Source: Acidobacteriota bacterium (lineage in GTDB: Bacteria > Acidobacteriota > Blastocatellia > Pyrinomonadales > Pyrinomonadaceae). Taken from it: 6,478 bases of DNA. The first letter of the stretch is position 1. Each line of letters begins with the position of its first letter. Position numbers and translations under genes: made by a program. Location: positions 1 to 6,478 of the forward strand of contig JACCVS010000714.1 of NCBI GenBank assembly GCA_013698055.1. The letters run 5' to 3'. Shown piece by piece: positions 1 to 5,525 of the stretch. The notes under the pieces are model-generated. The model was not told where the DNA came from. It ran no database searches and worked only from the letters and a program-made list of their open reading frames with translations.

Positions 1-1337
1 AAGTGGCCGACGGTGCGGTTGTCTTCGGTGAAATAGGTTTGAGCGACGCGCAGGACATCGGCGGGTGTCACGCGCTTGATGTTCAGTTCGTAATCTTTGT
101 AGAAACGCCAGTCGGCGACTGCTTCGGCTTCGGACATCTGCATGGCGATGTTGTATGTCCCGTCGCGGCTGTAGGCCACCTGAGCGATGATCTGTTGCTG
201 CGCTTTCTCGATCTCCTCTGTGGTCAATCCTTCTTCGACAACTTTACGCACTTCTTCGAGGATAGCCGCTTCGACCTTGCTCGGCTCTACGCCGGGACTC
301 ACCGTCGCGTAAAAATTGAAAAGTCCCGGATCGCGATGCTGATCGGCGTTCGAGTTGGCGTCCACCGCCATCTCCGTTTCAACGAGAGCCTGATAAAGGC
401 GACTCGTGATGCCGTGCGACAAAGCGACCGACAGGATGACGAGCGGATAGATGTCATTCTCGGCGGGTGGATTGGCTGCGCGCTCGGCGAGCGCTTCGTT
501 TGAGAGGACGTTCATCTGCCCGAGGACGCCGGGCGTGTGAAAGGCCATCTGCACGAGGGCAAGCTCGCCCGCGCGACGAATGACTAAACGACGCTCGCCC
601 TGTTGCGGAGGCTCTTCCGTGTAGACTTCGGGAATTGGATGCTCGGGAACACTGTACACTCCGAAATGTTCTTTGATGAGTTGGAGTGCGTGACCACGCT
701 CGAAATCGCCGACGAGAATCACGCTCGCATTGTTCGGGTGATAGAACGTGTCGTAAAACTCTTTCAGCCGGGAAGTCGGCACGCCTTCAACGTCCGCGCG
801 CCAGCCAATGGTCGGATGATGATATGGATGCTCGCGGAAGGCGGCGGCGTAAACGGCTTCGTCCAGAACTTCCGATGGCTCGTTCTGCCCGCGCTCAAGC
901 TCGTTGCGGACAACCGTCATCTCGGACTGGCGGTCGGCATCATTGATTAAAGAATTACGCATCCGGTCGGCTTCGAGCTTGATGGTCAGCTCAAGCTGGT
1001 CGGATGGCACGGTCTCGAAATAGTTCGTGCGGTCGTACCACGTCGTTGCGTTGAAGGCCGCGCCGATCTTCTGTAATGTCGCGGCAATCTGCGTATTCTT
1101 CTCTTTGTTGAAAGTCGGTGTGCCCTTGAACATCATGTGTTCGAGCAGGTGCGTCGAGCCTGTGTAGCCGACAGCTTCGTTGCGCGAGCCGACCTTGTAG
1201 AGAACCATCACGGTCGCGACGGGCGCGACCCGGTTCTCGACGAGCAGCACCTTCATTCCATTCTTTAACTTGTATTCTTGAATCCCGTCCGCCTCAGTCA
1301 CAAACTGGAGTCCCGCGGGCAACTGCGCCTCAGTCAT
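1..1337 (-). CDS. M16 (insulinase/pitrilysin-type) zinc metallopeptidase, C-terminus cut by window edge
   Basis: This is a zinc-dependent endopeptidase of family M16, recognised by the inverted zinc motif HxxEH, here H-L-L-E-H at residues 63-67. A third-ligand glutamate is likely at E146 in the segment VVRNELERG. Further family hallmarks are the VGSRNE segment before the zinc motif, the FNATT/YDRTNYFETVP segment (about 95-111), and an SRLYQALVE segment near residue 312 that is typical of the second M16 subdomain. The frame is open for 445 codons and leaves the window in a DNRTVGH segment, which lies close to the C-terminus in single-unit (about 450-500 aa) members. It could instead be the first half of a double-length form. 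The start is ATG 1337-1335, because an in-frame TAA lies two codons upstream. AAGGAG sits 12 nt before it, a slightly long spacing. The N-terminus has no signal peptide and the upstream stop rules one out, so the protein is probably cytoplasmic. It is divergent from the selenoprotein gene. Confidence 0.93.
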   Translation of the reverse strand, partial: MTEAQLPAGLQFVTEADGIQEYKLKNGMKVLLVENRVAPVATVMVLYKVGSRNEAVGYTGSTHLLEHMMFKGTPTFNKEKNTQIAATLQKIGAAFNATTWYDRTNYFETVPSDQLELTIKLEADRMRNSLINDADRQSEMTVVRNELERGQNEPSEVLDEAVYAAAFREHPYHHPTIGWRADVEGVPTSRLKEFYDTFYHPNNASVILVGDFERGHALQLIKEHFGVYSVPEHPIPEVYTEEPPQQGERRLVIRRAGELALVQMAFHTPGVLGQMNVLSNEALAERAANPPAENDIYPLVILSVALSHGITSRLYQALVETEMAVDANSNADQHRDPGLFNFYATVSPGVEPSKVEAAILEEVRKVVEEGLTTEEIEKAQQQIIAQVAYSRDGTYNIAMQMSEAEAVADWRFYKDYELNIKRVTPADVLRVAQTYFTEDNRTVGH

Positions 1338-1417
1338 GTATTAATCCATCTCCTTCATTTCTTCAGCGTGCGGCGGACGCAAATCAAGATTTTCGAGTGT
1401 TTTCGCCGCCGTTTAGC

Positions 1418-1423
1418 TATAAT
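1418..1423 (+). promoter_or_regulatory. Candidate -10 box (TATAAT) for the selenoprotein operon
   Basis: A perfect TATAAT hexamer lies 23 nt upstream of the selenoprotein ATG. No convincing -35 hexamer is present at 16-18 bp spacing; the upstream sequence is only T-rich (TTTTCG-like). If used, transcription would start around 1430, giving a very short leader that begins almost at the ribosome binding site. The assignment rests on the -10 match alone. Confidence 0.45.
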
Positions 1424-1430
1424 CTGATTC

Positions 1431-1437
1431 AAAGGAG
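1431..1437 (+). promoter_or_regulatory. Strong ribosome binding site deciding the selenoprotein start
   Basis: AAAGGAG lies 9 nt before ATG 1447, an ideal Shine-Dalgarno arrangement. It matters because the ATG it serves opens a frame that meets TGA after 11 codons. The alternative internal start GTG 1507 is preceded only by GC-rich sequence with no Shine-Dalgarno. The site therefore supports translation beginning at 1447 and reading into the TGA. Confidence 0.85.
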
Positions 1438-1446
1438 ATTACCATA

Positions 1447-1695
1447 ATGCAGCCGATTGCCATACGCTATTGCGTCGTTTGAAACTACAGGCCGCGCGCC
1501 GCCCGTGTGGCGGACTTACTCAAAAAAGAGCTTAACGTCGAGACGAAATTGATTGAAGGCGATAGGGGAGAGTTTACCGTTTGGGTTGGCGACGAGGTCG
1601 TCTCCAGGAAAAACTGGCTCGGGTTTCCACAAGATGAAAAAGTGGTCACGGCTGTGCGTGAAGCGCTGGCCCAGGAGGAGAAAAATAATGATTAG
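1447..1695 (+). CDS. SelW-like selenoprotein (Rdx family) with in-frame TGA = selenocysteine 12
   Basis: This is a small thioredoxin-like-fold protein of the SelW/SelT/SelH (Rdx) family, 82 aa when TGA 1480-1482 is read as selenocysteine. Visible: residues 4-9 are I-A-I-R-Y-C, then V-V-U, giving the redox motif CxxU at 9-12, followed by NYRPRA and a helix VADLLKKEL (21-29). Next come a strand and turn GDRGEFTVWVGDEVV (38-52), then SRK, GFP (59-61) and a C-terminal helix VVTAVREAL. This is the Rdx order: strand-CxxC/U-helix, G-x-F-x-V, then the S-K and G-F-P segments. Family knowledge: SelW-type proteins are thought to act as thiol/selenol oxidoreductases, and Sec-containing bacterial SelW-like proteins have been described. 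The TGA falls exactly on the second active-site position, the frame stays intact to TAG 1693-1695, and a SECIS-like hairpin follows. ATG 1447 has a strong Shine-Dalgarno. The last 8 nt overlap the next gene. A Cys-to-stop mutation (TGC to TGA) is the main alternative. Starting at GTG 1507 would remove the active site. Confidence 0.88.
1480..1482 (+). other. Recoded UGA (selenocysteine) codon
   Basis: This TGA lies in frame between TGC (Cys9) plus two Val codons and a long conserved Rdx tail, at the position held by Cys or Sec in all family members. TGA also serves as a normal stop in this window (the exonuclease gene ends in TGA at 2522-2520). A general reassignment of TGA to Trp is therefore not supported, and local recoding is the better reading. 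Confidence 0.85.
1499..1513 (+). promoter_or_regulatory. Candidate bacterial SECIS element apical hairpin
   Basis: CCGCC (1499-1503) pairs perfectly with GGCGG (1509-1513), enclosing the 5-nt loop CGTGT. The loop has a G at its second position, and its first base lies 21 nt after the TGA. Known bacterial SECIS elements sit immediately 3' of the UGA inside the coding sequence, with a short apical loop carrying a G among its first two bases about 16-37 nt downstream; this hairpin fits. Its role would be to bind SelB with Sec-tRNA(Sec) and GTP. The lower stem towards the TGA is poorly paired, which weakens the case slightly, and the region is GC-rich enough to form other small hairpins. Confidence 0.68.
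1673..1678 (+). promoter_or_regulatory. Ribosome binding site inside the selenoprotein gene for the downstream secreted protein
   Basis: AGGAGG lies 9 nt before ATG 1688 and sits within the last codons of the selenoprotein frame. It fixes the start of the secreted protein and argues against any longer upstream start in the same frame. Confidence 0.75.
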
Positions 1696-2479
1696 AAGGA
1701 CGCTTATCTCAATCAGCGTGATCGTCATGCTCTTGACTATTGCGAGCTTTCCCGTCTTCGCTCAGGTCAATAAGCCGGGCAGACTCTTTAGCCAGCCCGT
1801 GGAGTTGAGAGCGGTGCGCTCGCTGAGAAGAATTTTTCCTGGCTTTTACGGAAAGAGCTTTCCGCAAGAAGTTCTCATTACCGAAAATTTTTTCCCGGTT
1901 GGATGGTCGAAAGATGGGAAGTTCGCTTACTACACGGAGCCGGGCGACGAAGCGTGCGGCTGTTATTTCGGACACCTGACCATCCTCGACACGGTCAACG
2001 ACAAAGTTCTCTGGTCATTCAAATATGACGGGCTTGACGATCAGGATACACCAAAGTACAGGGCGATCACCGACCTCTGGAGAAAAAATCGGAAGCTCTT
2101 TTCAGACAAGCTGAACCAGTACGGCATCATCCCGCAAGGGAGTTTCAGTCTGCTCACGTTTCCGATTAATCACGCGGGCGATCAACTCCGCGCAAGCCTT
2201 AAAATCGAAGAGAATAAAGACGAGGTGACGATGATCTACAGCAAAGTCAAAAAGGCCACACTGCAAATCAGCTCACGGGGCGGCGGGACGAAGACCGTCC
2301 ATGAGGAGACTTACCCGGAGTATGGGCCGCTTGACGTGAAAGTCCTGGGCTATCTTAAAAGCCCTTACGAGCAGAGGGTCGCCATTATTCTGCTGGAAGT
2401 TCAGAGGGGATATGAAGGGCCTCCGCACGTCACGAATGTCAAAGTCGTCGGGTCGAGTTTGACGACTGGATTCAAATAA
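1688..2479 (+). CDS. Secreted protein of unknown function, overlapping the selenoprotein gene
   Basis: I do not recognise this 263-aa protein with confidence. It has a clear Sec signal peptide: MIRR, a hydrophobic core to about residue 22, and a V-F-A cleavage site after residue 25. The mature part is mixed alpha/beta-looking, with a GWSKDGKFAYYTE segment (72-84), a C-G-C motif at 90-92 that holds its only cysteines, a charged helical stretch near 120-145, and a C-terminal GYEGPPHVTNVKVVGSSLTTGF segment that looks like a conserved end. It may belong to a DUF2259-like group of predicted secreted proteins, but that is a guess. ATG 1688 is chosen because AGGAGG sits 9 nt upstream and the signal peptide starts there; the longer open frame from 1553 would run deep inside the selenoprotein gene. 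It overlaps that gene by 8 nt, which indicates co-transcription and probable translational coupling. Confidence 0.85.
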   Translation: MIRRTLISISVIVMLLTIASFPVFAQVNKPGRLFSQPVELRAVRSLRRIFPGFYGKSFPQEVLITENFFPVGWSKDGKFAYYTEPGDEACGCYFGHLTILDTVNDKVLWSFKYDGLDDQDTPKYRAITDLWRKNRKLFSDKLNQYGIIPQGSFSLLTFPINHAGDQLRASLKIEENKDEVTMIYSKVKKATLQISSRGGGTKTVHEETYPEYGPLDVKVLGYLKSPYEQRVAIILLEVQRGYEGPPHVTNVKVVGSSLTTGFK

Positions 2480-2519
2480 GGCTTATTTGCTCATGGGTTC
2501 AATTCTGCCTGTTTGAGCA

Positions 2520-3077
2520 TCAGGATTGTTTGACATGTTCCATCAGCATGTTGCAGAAGAGAGCGCCCTGTTCGAGGGCATCGTCGAGAGCCAGATGCGT
2601 GTGCGGCAGAGGATCGAACCATCGTTTGGGCATAACAGATTTCACCGTCGCGTGGTAATCCTTTTTCAATAAAGCCATCGCGTAAGTCTTGATGTCGAGC
2701 GCGGAGAATGAAAAGGGGCTGTTGCCGGTGAACTTGTGCAGATACCACTGGATGAACATGTAATCGAAGACGACGGGGTAGCCGACGAAGACGGGCTTGC
2801 CGGGAAGCCCTTTGAGCCACGCCGCGTATTCCTGCATCGCCTGTTCGGGTGATTGCAAGTTCTGCCTGCACGCCGCCCACGCAAAACTTTGCGTCTCCCA
2901 CCACTTCATCGTCTCAGGATGGCCGCTCGCTCCAGGCAACATTTCGAGATTGGCGGAGAAAGTGCCGATCAGAGTTTTGTCCGCGAGATAGGCGGCGGAG
3001 CCAAAGCTCAGCATCGAGTTCAAGCCGGGGACGGGCCCATCAGTTTCAACATCCGTGCTCACGTAGATTTCAGCCAT
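2520..3077 (-). CDS. DEDDh-type 3'-5' exonuclease family protein
   Basis: A 185-aa RNase H-like exonuclease of the DnaQ/RNase T/oligoribonuclease superfamily. The catalytic set is visible: D9 and E11 in STDVETDGP (Exo I), D105 in GYPVVFDYMF (Exo II), and H161 with D166 in HTHLALDDALEQG (Exo III, H-x4-D). That gives the DEDDh pattern of metal-dependent 3'-5' exonucleases; substrate (DNA repair or RNA trimming) cannot be read from the sequence. The protein is a single stand-alone domain. ATG 3077-3075 is chosen because the domain begins at once after it (AEIYVSTDVE). The frame stays open for 37 codons upstream, but there it encodes translated GGGATGA-type repeat and low-complexity residues. No strong Shine-Dalgarno precedes 3077. 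The gene converges with the selenoprotein operon, leaving about 40 bp, and ends in TGA. Confidence 0.88.
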   Translation of the reverse strand: MAEIYVSTDVETDGPVPGLNSMLSFGSAAYLADKTLIGTFSANLEMLPGASGHPETMKWWETQSFAWAACRQNLQSPEQAMQEYAAWLKGLPGKPVFVGYPVVFDYMFIQWYLHKFTGNSPFSFSALDIKTYAMALLKKDYHATVKSVMPKRWFDPLPHTHLALDDALEQGALFCNMLMEHVKQS

Positions 3078-3113
3078 GAGGCAGAAACTACCAGAAGGGA
3101 GCACGAGAAGGAA

Positions 3114-3280
3114 GGGATGAGGGATAAATAGAAGGGATGAGGGCGGAGGGATGAGGGATGAAGTAAAGAAAGAAAGCAGAAGGCGCAAAGCAGTGCCTAG
3201 TCCCCATTAGAAAATTCACTGTTTTCCGCTTTCTGCCTACTGCTTTCTCTTTTCATCCCTCATCCCTCATCCCTCATCCC
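3114..3280. repeat. Long imperfect inverted repeat built on GGGATGA / TCATCCC heptamers
   Basis: The left side carries GGGATGA at 3114-3120, a variant GGGATAA at 3121-3127, and further copies at 3134-3140, 3148-3154 and 3155-3161. The right side carries four perfect tandem TCATCCC copies at 3253-3280. Positions 3146-3161 pair without mismatch with 3253-3268. An inner arm at 3176-3195 pairs with 3217-3236 with one mismatch and two G-U pairs, leaving a loop of about 21 nt. Together this is one hairpin with arms of about 50 nt between the stop of the secreted-protein gene at 3288 and the exonuclease start. It may act as an RNA hairpin that ends or stabilises the minus-strand transcript, or be a REP/MITE-like dispersed element. 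No open reading frame of its own is seen. Confidence 0.85.
3253..3280 (+). repeat. Four perfect tandem TCATCCC heptamers
   Basis: Four head-to-tail copies of the 7-bp unit fill 28 bp without a mismatch, directly downstream (on the minus strand) of the stop codon at 3288. Such tracts are prone to slippage, so copy number may vary between strains. They form the outer part of the right arm of the larger inverted repeat. Confidence 0.95.
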
Positions 3281-3287
3281 TGCTCTT

Positions 3288-3845
3288 CTACGGTCTCACC
3301 TGCTGCATCTGCTCGATGAAGCGTTTGGCGATCTTTGTCGAGAGGGTGCCGCCGACGGAGCTGAGCTTGCCGGTTGTGACGACGATGTTCGTGCGTGGAT
3401 CAATGACGGTGTAGACGAATCTTGTCGTGAAGACCTTGCGCCCGACCTCGATGATTAAATCCGCGTCCGCTTCGTTGCGCGTGATCGCCAGCCCCCAGCG
3501 TTGAAATTCCGTGCGCTTGCGCAGCTCGTTTTCCAGTTCAGGTGCTTTGAAGTAAACGGACTTTTTGCGAATGTATATGAGTTTCGCGTTCCGTAGAATC
3601 GTCGCCGGGTCAGTGACGGGCCGGGCGTTTGAATCTGAAAATTGATCGGGGCTGACGGCAATCGCTCGCCCAGGCTCAACGCTGGTGGCCTGCGCGTTAG
3701 TCAATGCCTGACCACGAGCGATTGACGCCGTCGAAATTAAGAGAGCAAACATGAACAGGGCGACACCGATAGGATAACGCGAAGCGCGGTATGATGGCTT
3801 GCGGGTGCTTGTGAATAGATTGAAAGCTGAGCTGAATGAGCGCAT
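3288..3845 (-). CDS. Secreted protein of unknown function
   Basis: I do not recognise this 185-aa protein. Residues 1-24 are basic and hydroxyl-rich (MRSFSSAFNLFTSTRKPSYR...), followed by a hydrophobic stretch of about 18 residues (IGVALFMFALLISTASIA) and a likely cleavage near A-R-G-Q-A, so it looks exported, with an unusually long n-region. After a linker comes a compact domain: DPATILRNAKLIYI, a charged segment ELENELRKRTEF, WGLAIT, then ADADLIIEV, a strand-rich FVYTVIDPRTNIVVTTGKLSS and a final helix IAKRFIEQMQQ. There are no cysteines after the signal region, so it is not a lipoprotein. ATG 3845-3843 is preferred over the upstream ATG at 3929 because AAGGA lies about 10 nt before it and the signal peptide follows. 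Its 5' end is divergent from the VWFA gene; its 3' end abuts the heptamer repeat. Confidence 0.8.
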   Translation of the reverse strand: MRSFSSAFNLFTSTRKPSYRASRYPIGVALFMFALLISTASIARGQALTNAQATSVEPGRAIAVSPDQFSDSNARPVTDPATILRNAKLIYIRKKSVYFKAPELENELRKRTEFQRWGLAITRNEADADLIIEVGRKVFTTRFVYTVIDPRTNIVVTTGKLSSVGGTLSTKIAKRFIEQMQQVRP

Positions 3846-4115
3846 GGCTAAAATTCCTTTTGAAATCAGGTTGTTTGAGTTGCACAAGCGGCGTATATCT
3901 TCGGGACAAAAACAGGACTCACGCCACAATCGGAGGATAGCCCCAAGGCTAAGCTGTCGCCATTAGCCCTGTGGCACTTCTTCAACTGCAACATATTTGA
4001 GATGGGTCGAGCGGTCTCAGGCGAACCTTTCAGTTACGGCCTGACATCGAAGACACGAATCACCTTCGCCGTCCATTGAGTTTCCGTTTGCATTACAGTT
4101 AAGGAGCAACACGTC
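3846..4115. other. Divergent intergenic region between two secreted-protein genes
   Basis: This 270-bp stretch holds the promoters of both flanking genes, but I could not assign convincing -35/-10 pairs on either strand. A 6-bp hairpin, GGCTAA (3947-3952) with TTAGCC (3963-3968) around a 10-nt loop, lies near its middle. AAGGAG at 4101-4106 is the ribosome binding site of the VWFA gene. No small gene with a ribosome binding site was seen. Confidence 0.5.
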
Positions 4116-5468
4116 ATGCGTCTCTCTCTCAAAACCGTTCTGGTTGCGGTTCTCGTCTTTTTGTCCCTGGCCGGTAGCGTCGCGGCACAGGCCGGGCGTA
4201 ACAGACAGAAAACCTCAGACCCGCAAAAGAAAGCCGAGAGACCTGTCAACCCGCCGACGGAAGAGCAGAAAAATGAGGGGCGCGCCGAGGAGCAGCAGCA
4301 GCAAACTGAACCGAGCGCCGACGGGCAGGATGTTGAAACCGTCAAAGTTGAAACGAATCTCGTCACCGTGCCCGTCATCGCATCGGATCGCGGCGACAGG
4401 TACATTCCCGATTTGAAGCAGGAAGATTTCACGATCTTCGAGGACGGAGTAAAGCAGGAAATCTCTTTCTTCGAGACCGTGACCGCCCCCTTTCACCTCG
4501 TCCTGATGATTGACACCAGCGCCAGCACGCAGGACAAGCTCGGGCAGATTCAACAGGCGGCCATCGCTTTCACGGAGCAGCTCCAAAAGGCCGACCGCGT
4601 CAAGGTGATGTCGTTTGCCGACAGCGTGCGTGACCTCTCGGATTTCACGTCGGATCGTGCGGTGCTTCAGTGGGCGATCAGGGGCACGCGACCCGGACAG
4701 GGAACCAAGCTCTACGATGCGATGGCCGTGGGGCTGAAAGCCTTGCAGAAAGTCAAAGGACGCAAAGCCATCGTCATCTTCACGGACGGCGTGGATTCCT
4801 ATAGCGACCGCGAGAGTTACGACCGGAATCGCCGCATGATTGAAGAGGCGGGAATCATCATCTACCCGATTCGCTACGACACGCGCGATGATGTCGAGCG
4901 GCTTGTGCGCGGGCAGCAGCAATCGGGTCAGGTCATAGACCTTGCGAGTATCCTCGGCGGCAAGACGAGCACGGGCACGACGCCAACAACTTTTCCCGGA
5001 GGGACGACCATCCCCAGCGGGCGCACGGGCGGCGGAATCGGAACAAGCCTGCCTAGATTGCCCGGTGGAGTTGTTATCACAAGCTCAAGAAACGGGCGCG
5101 ACCGCGATGATAATCGTTATCCTCCAAATGATCCTCGTAACAACGACCCGACGAATCCTTCAAGCAGGACAGGCCCGAACGACACCATCGGTGTCGAACT
5201 CGACGCGCTCTACAGAACGGCGGACGCCTACCTCGCCGAGATCGCCGAGAAGTCCGGCGGAAGGCTCCACCGCGCCGACACGCTCGGCTCTCTGCCCGTA
5301 GCCTTCAAACAGATCGCAGACGAACTACGCACACAGTATTCGCTCGGCTACTATCCGCCAAACCAGGAGCGTGACGGCAAGTATCGCAAGATTAAAGTGA
5401 AGACAAGCCGCAAGGATGTGGCTGTCCGCGCGCGTCCCGGTTATCGAACGCCGAGTAGTGAAAAGTAA
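4116..5468 (+). CDS. Secreted VWFA-domain protein (acidobacterial VWFA-related type)
   Basis: A 450-aa exported protein with a von Willebrand factor A domain. Residues 1-24 form a signal peptide (cleavage near V-A-A). A polar, Glu/Gln/Lys-rich linker runs to about 70, then VETNLVTVPVIASD begins a small beta domain with DFTIFEDGVKQEISFF (104-119), typical ahead of the VWA domain in this family. The MIDAS metal site is complete: D133-T-S135-A-S137, T197 in QGTKLYDA, and D224 in FTDGVD. Residues about 280-358 are a Gly/Thr/Pro- then Asn/Asp/Arg-rich low-complexity insertion. The C-terminus has YSLGYYPPN, DGKYRKIKVK and VRARPGYR, the signature of the VWFA-related proteins common in Acidobacteriota (TIGR03436-like). 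Likely role: metal-dependent protein binding outside the cytoplasm; the ligand is unknown. ATG 4116 has AAGGAG 9 nt upstream. It appears to be monocistronic and converges with the next gene. Confidence 0.93.
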   Translation: MRLSLKTVLVAVLVFLSLAGSVAAQAGRNRQKTSDPQKKAERPVNPPTEEQKNEGRAEEQQQQTEPSADGQDVETVKVETNLVTVPVIASDRGDRYIPDLKQEDFTIFEDGVKQEISFFETVTAPFHLVLMIDTSASTQDKLGQIQQAAIAFTEQLQKADRVKVMSFADSVRDLSDFTSDRAVLQWAIRGTRPGQGTKLYDAMAVGLKALQKVKGRKAIVIFTDGVDSYSDRESYDRNRRMIEEAGIIIYPIRYDTRDDVERLVRGQQQSGQVIDLASILGGKTSTGTTPTTFPGGTTIPSGRTGGGIGTSLPRLPGGVVITSSRNGRDRDDNRYPPNDPRNNDPTNPSSRTGPNDTIGVELDALYRTADAYLAEIAEKSGGRLHRADTLGSLPVAFKQIADELRTQYSLGYYPPNQERDGKYRKIKVKTSRKDVAVRARPGYRTPSSEK

Positions 5469-5515
5469 GGAAGGCTTGTTCGATGCTGGGGTTATAAAGA
5501 TTTCGTTGCCTTCCT
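5468..5515. terminator. Possible bidirectional hairpin between convergent genes
   Basis: AGGAAGGC (5468-5475) pairs perfectly with GCCTTCCT (5508-5515), giving 8 bp around a 32-nt loop, between the stop codons of the VWFA gene and the convergent A+T-rich gene. On the minus strand the stem is followed by TTACTTTT, a weak T tract; on the plus strand by GAAAACATCTTT. The large loop makes it a poor classical terminator, so position between convergent stops is the main support. Confidence 0.4.
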
Positions 5516-5525
5516 GAAAACATCT

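Noticed and set aside
3..950. Plus-strand open frames of 166 and 115 aa in the left part.
   Set aside because: They lie opposite the M16 peptidase, which has clear catalytic motifs and a continuous 445-codon frame.
1480..1482. TGA read as tryptophan under an alternative genetic code.
   Set aside because: TGA ends the exonuclease gene normally, TGG is used for Trp throughout, and the position is the Cys/Sec column of the family rather than a Trp column.
1553..1687. Longer N-terminus for the secreted protein starting at 1553.
   Set aside because: It would overlap most of the selenoprotein frame. The signal peptide and Shine-Dalgarno point to ATG 1688.
1507..1695. A 62-aa protein starting at GTG 1507.
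   Set aside because: The GTG has no Shine-Dalgarno and lies in the SECIS-like loop. The same frame extends upstream through the TGA to a well-placed ATG and recovers the missing Rdx active site.
1447..1695. Pseudogene caused by a nonsense mutation in a Cys-type Rdx gene.
   Set aside because: It cannot be fully excluded, since TGC to TGA is one change. The exact active-site position, intact downstream frame, good ribosome binding site and SECIS-like hairpin make it less likely.
2488..2519. Terminator formed by TGCTCA/TGAGCA between the convergent secreted-protein and exonuclease genes.
   Set aside because: Only 6 bp around a 20-nt loop with no T tract; too weak to call, although the location would suit a terminator.
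3253..3280. CRISPR-like array suggested by regular repeats.
   Set aside because: The repeat unit is 7 bp, contiguous and without spacers.
4215..4922. 235-aa open frame antisense to the VWFA gene.
   Set aside because: It is a shadow of the well-supported VWFA coding frame in GC-rich sequence, with no recognisable domain and no ribosome binding site noted.
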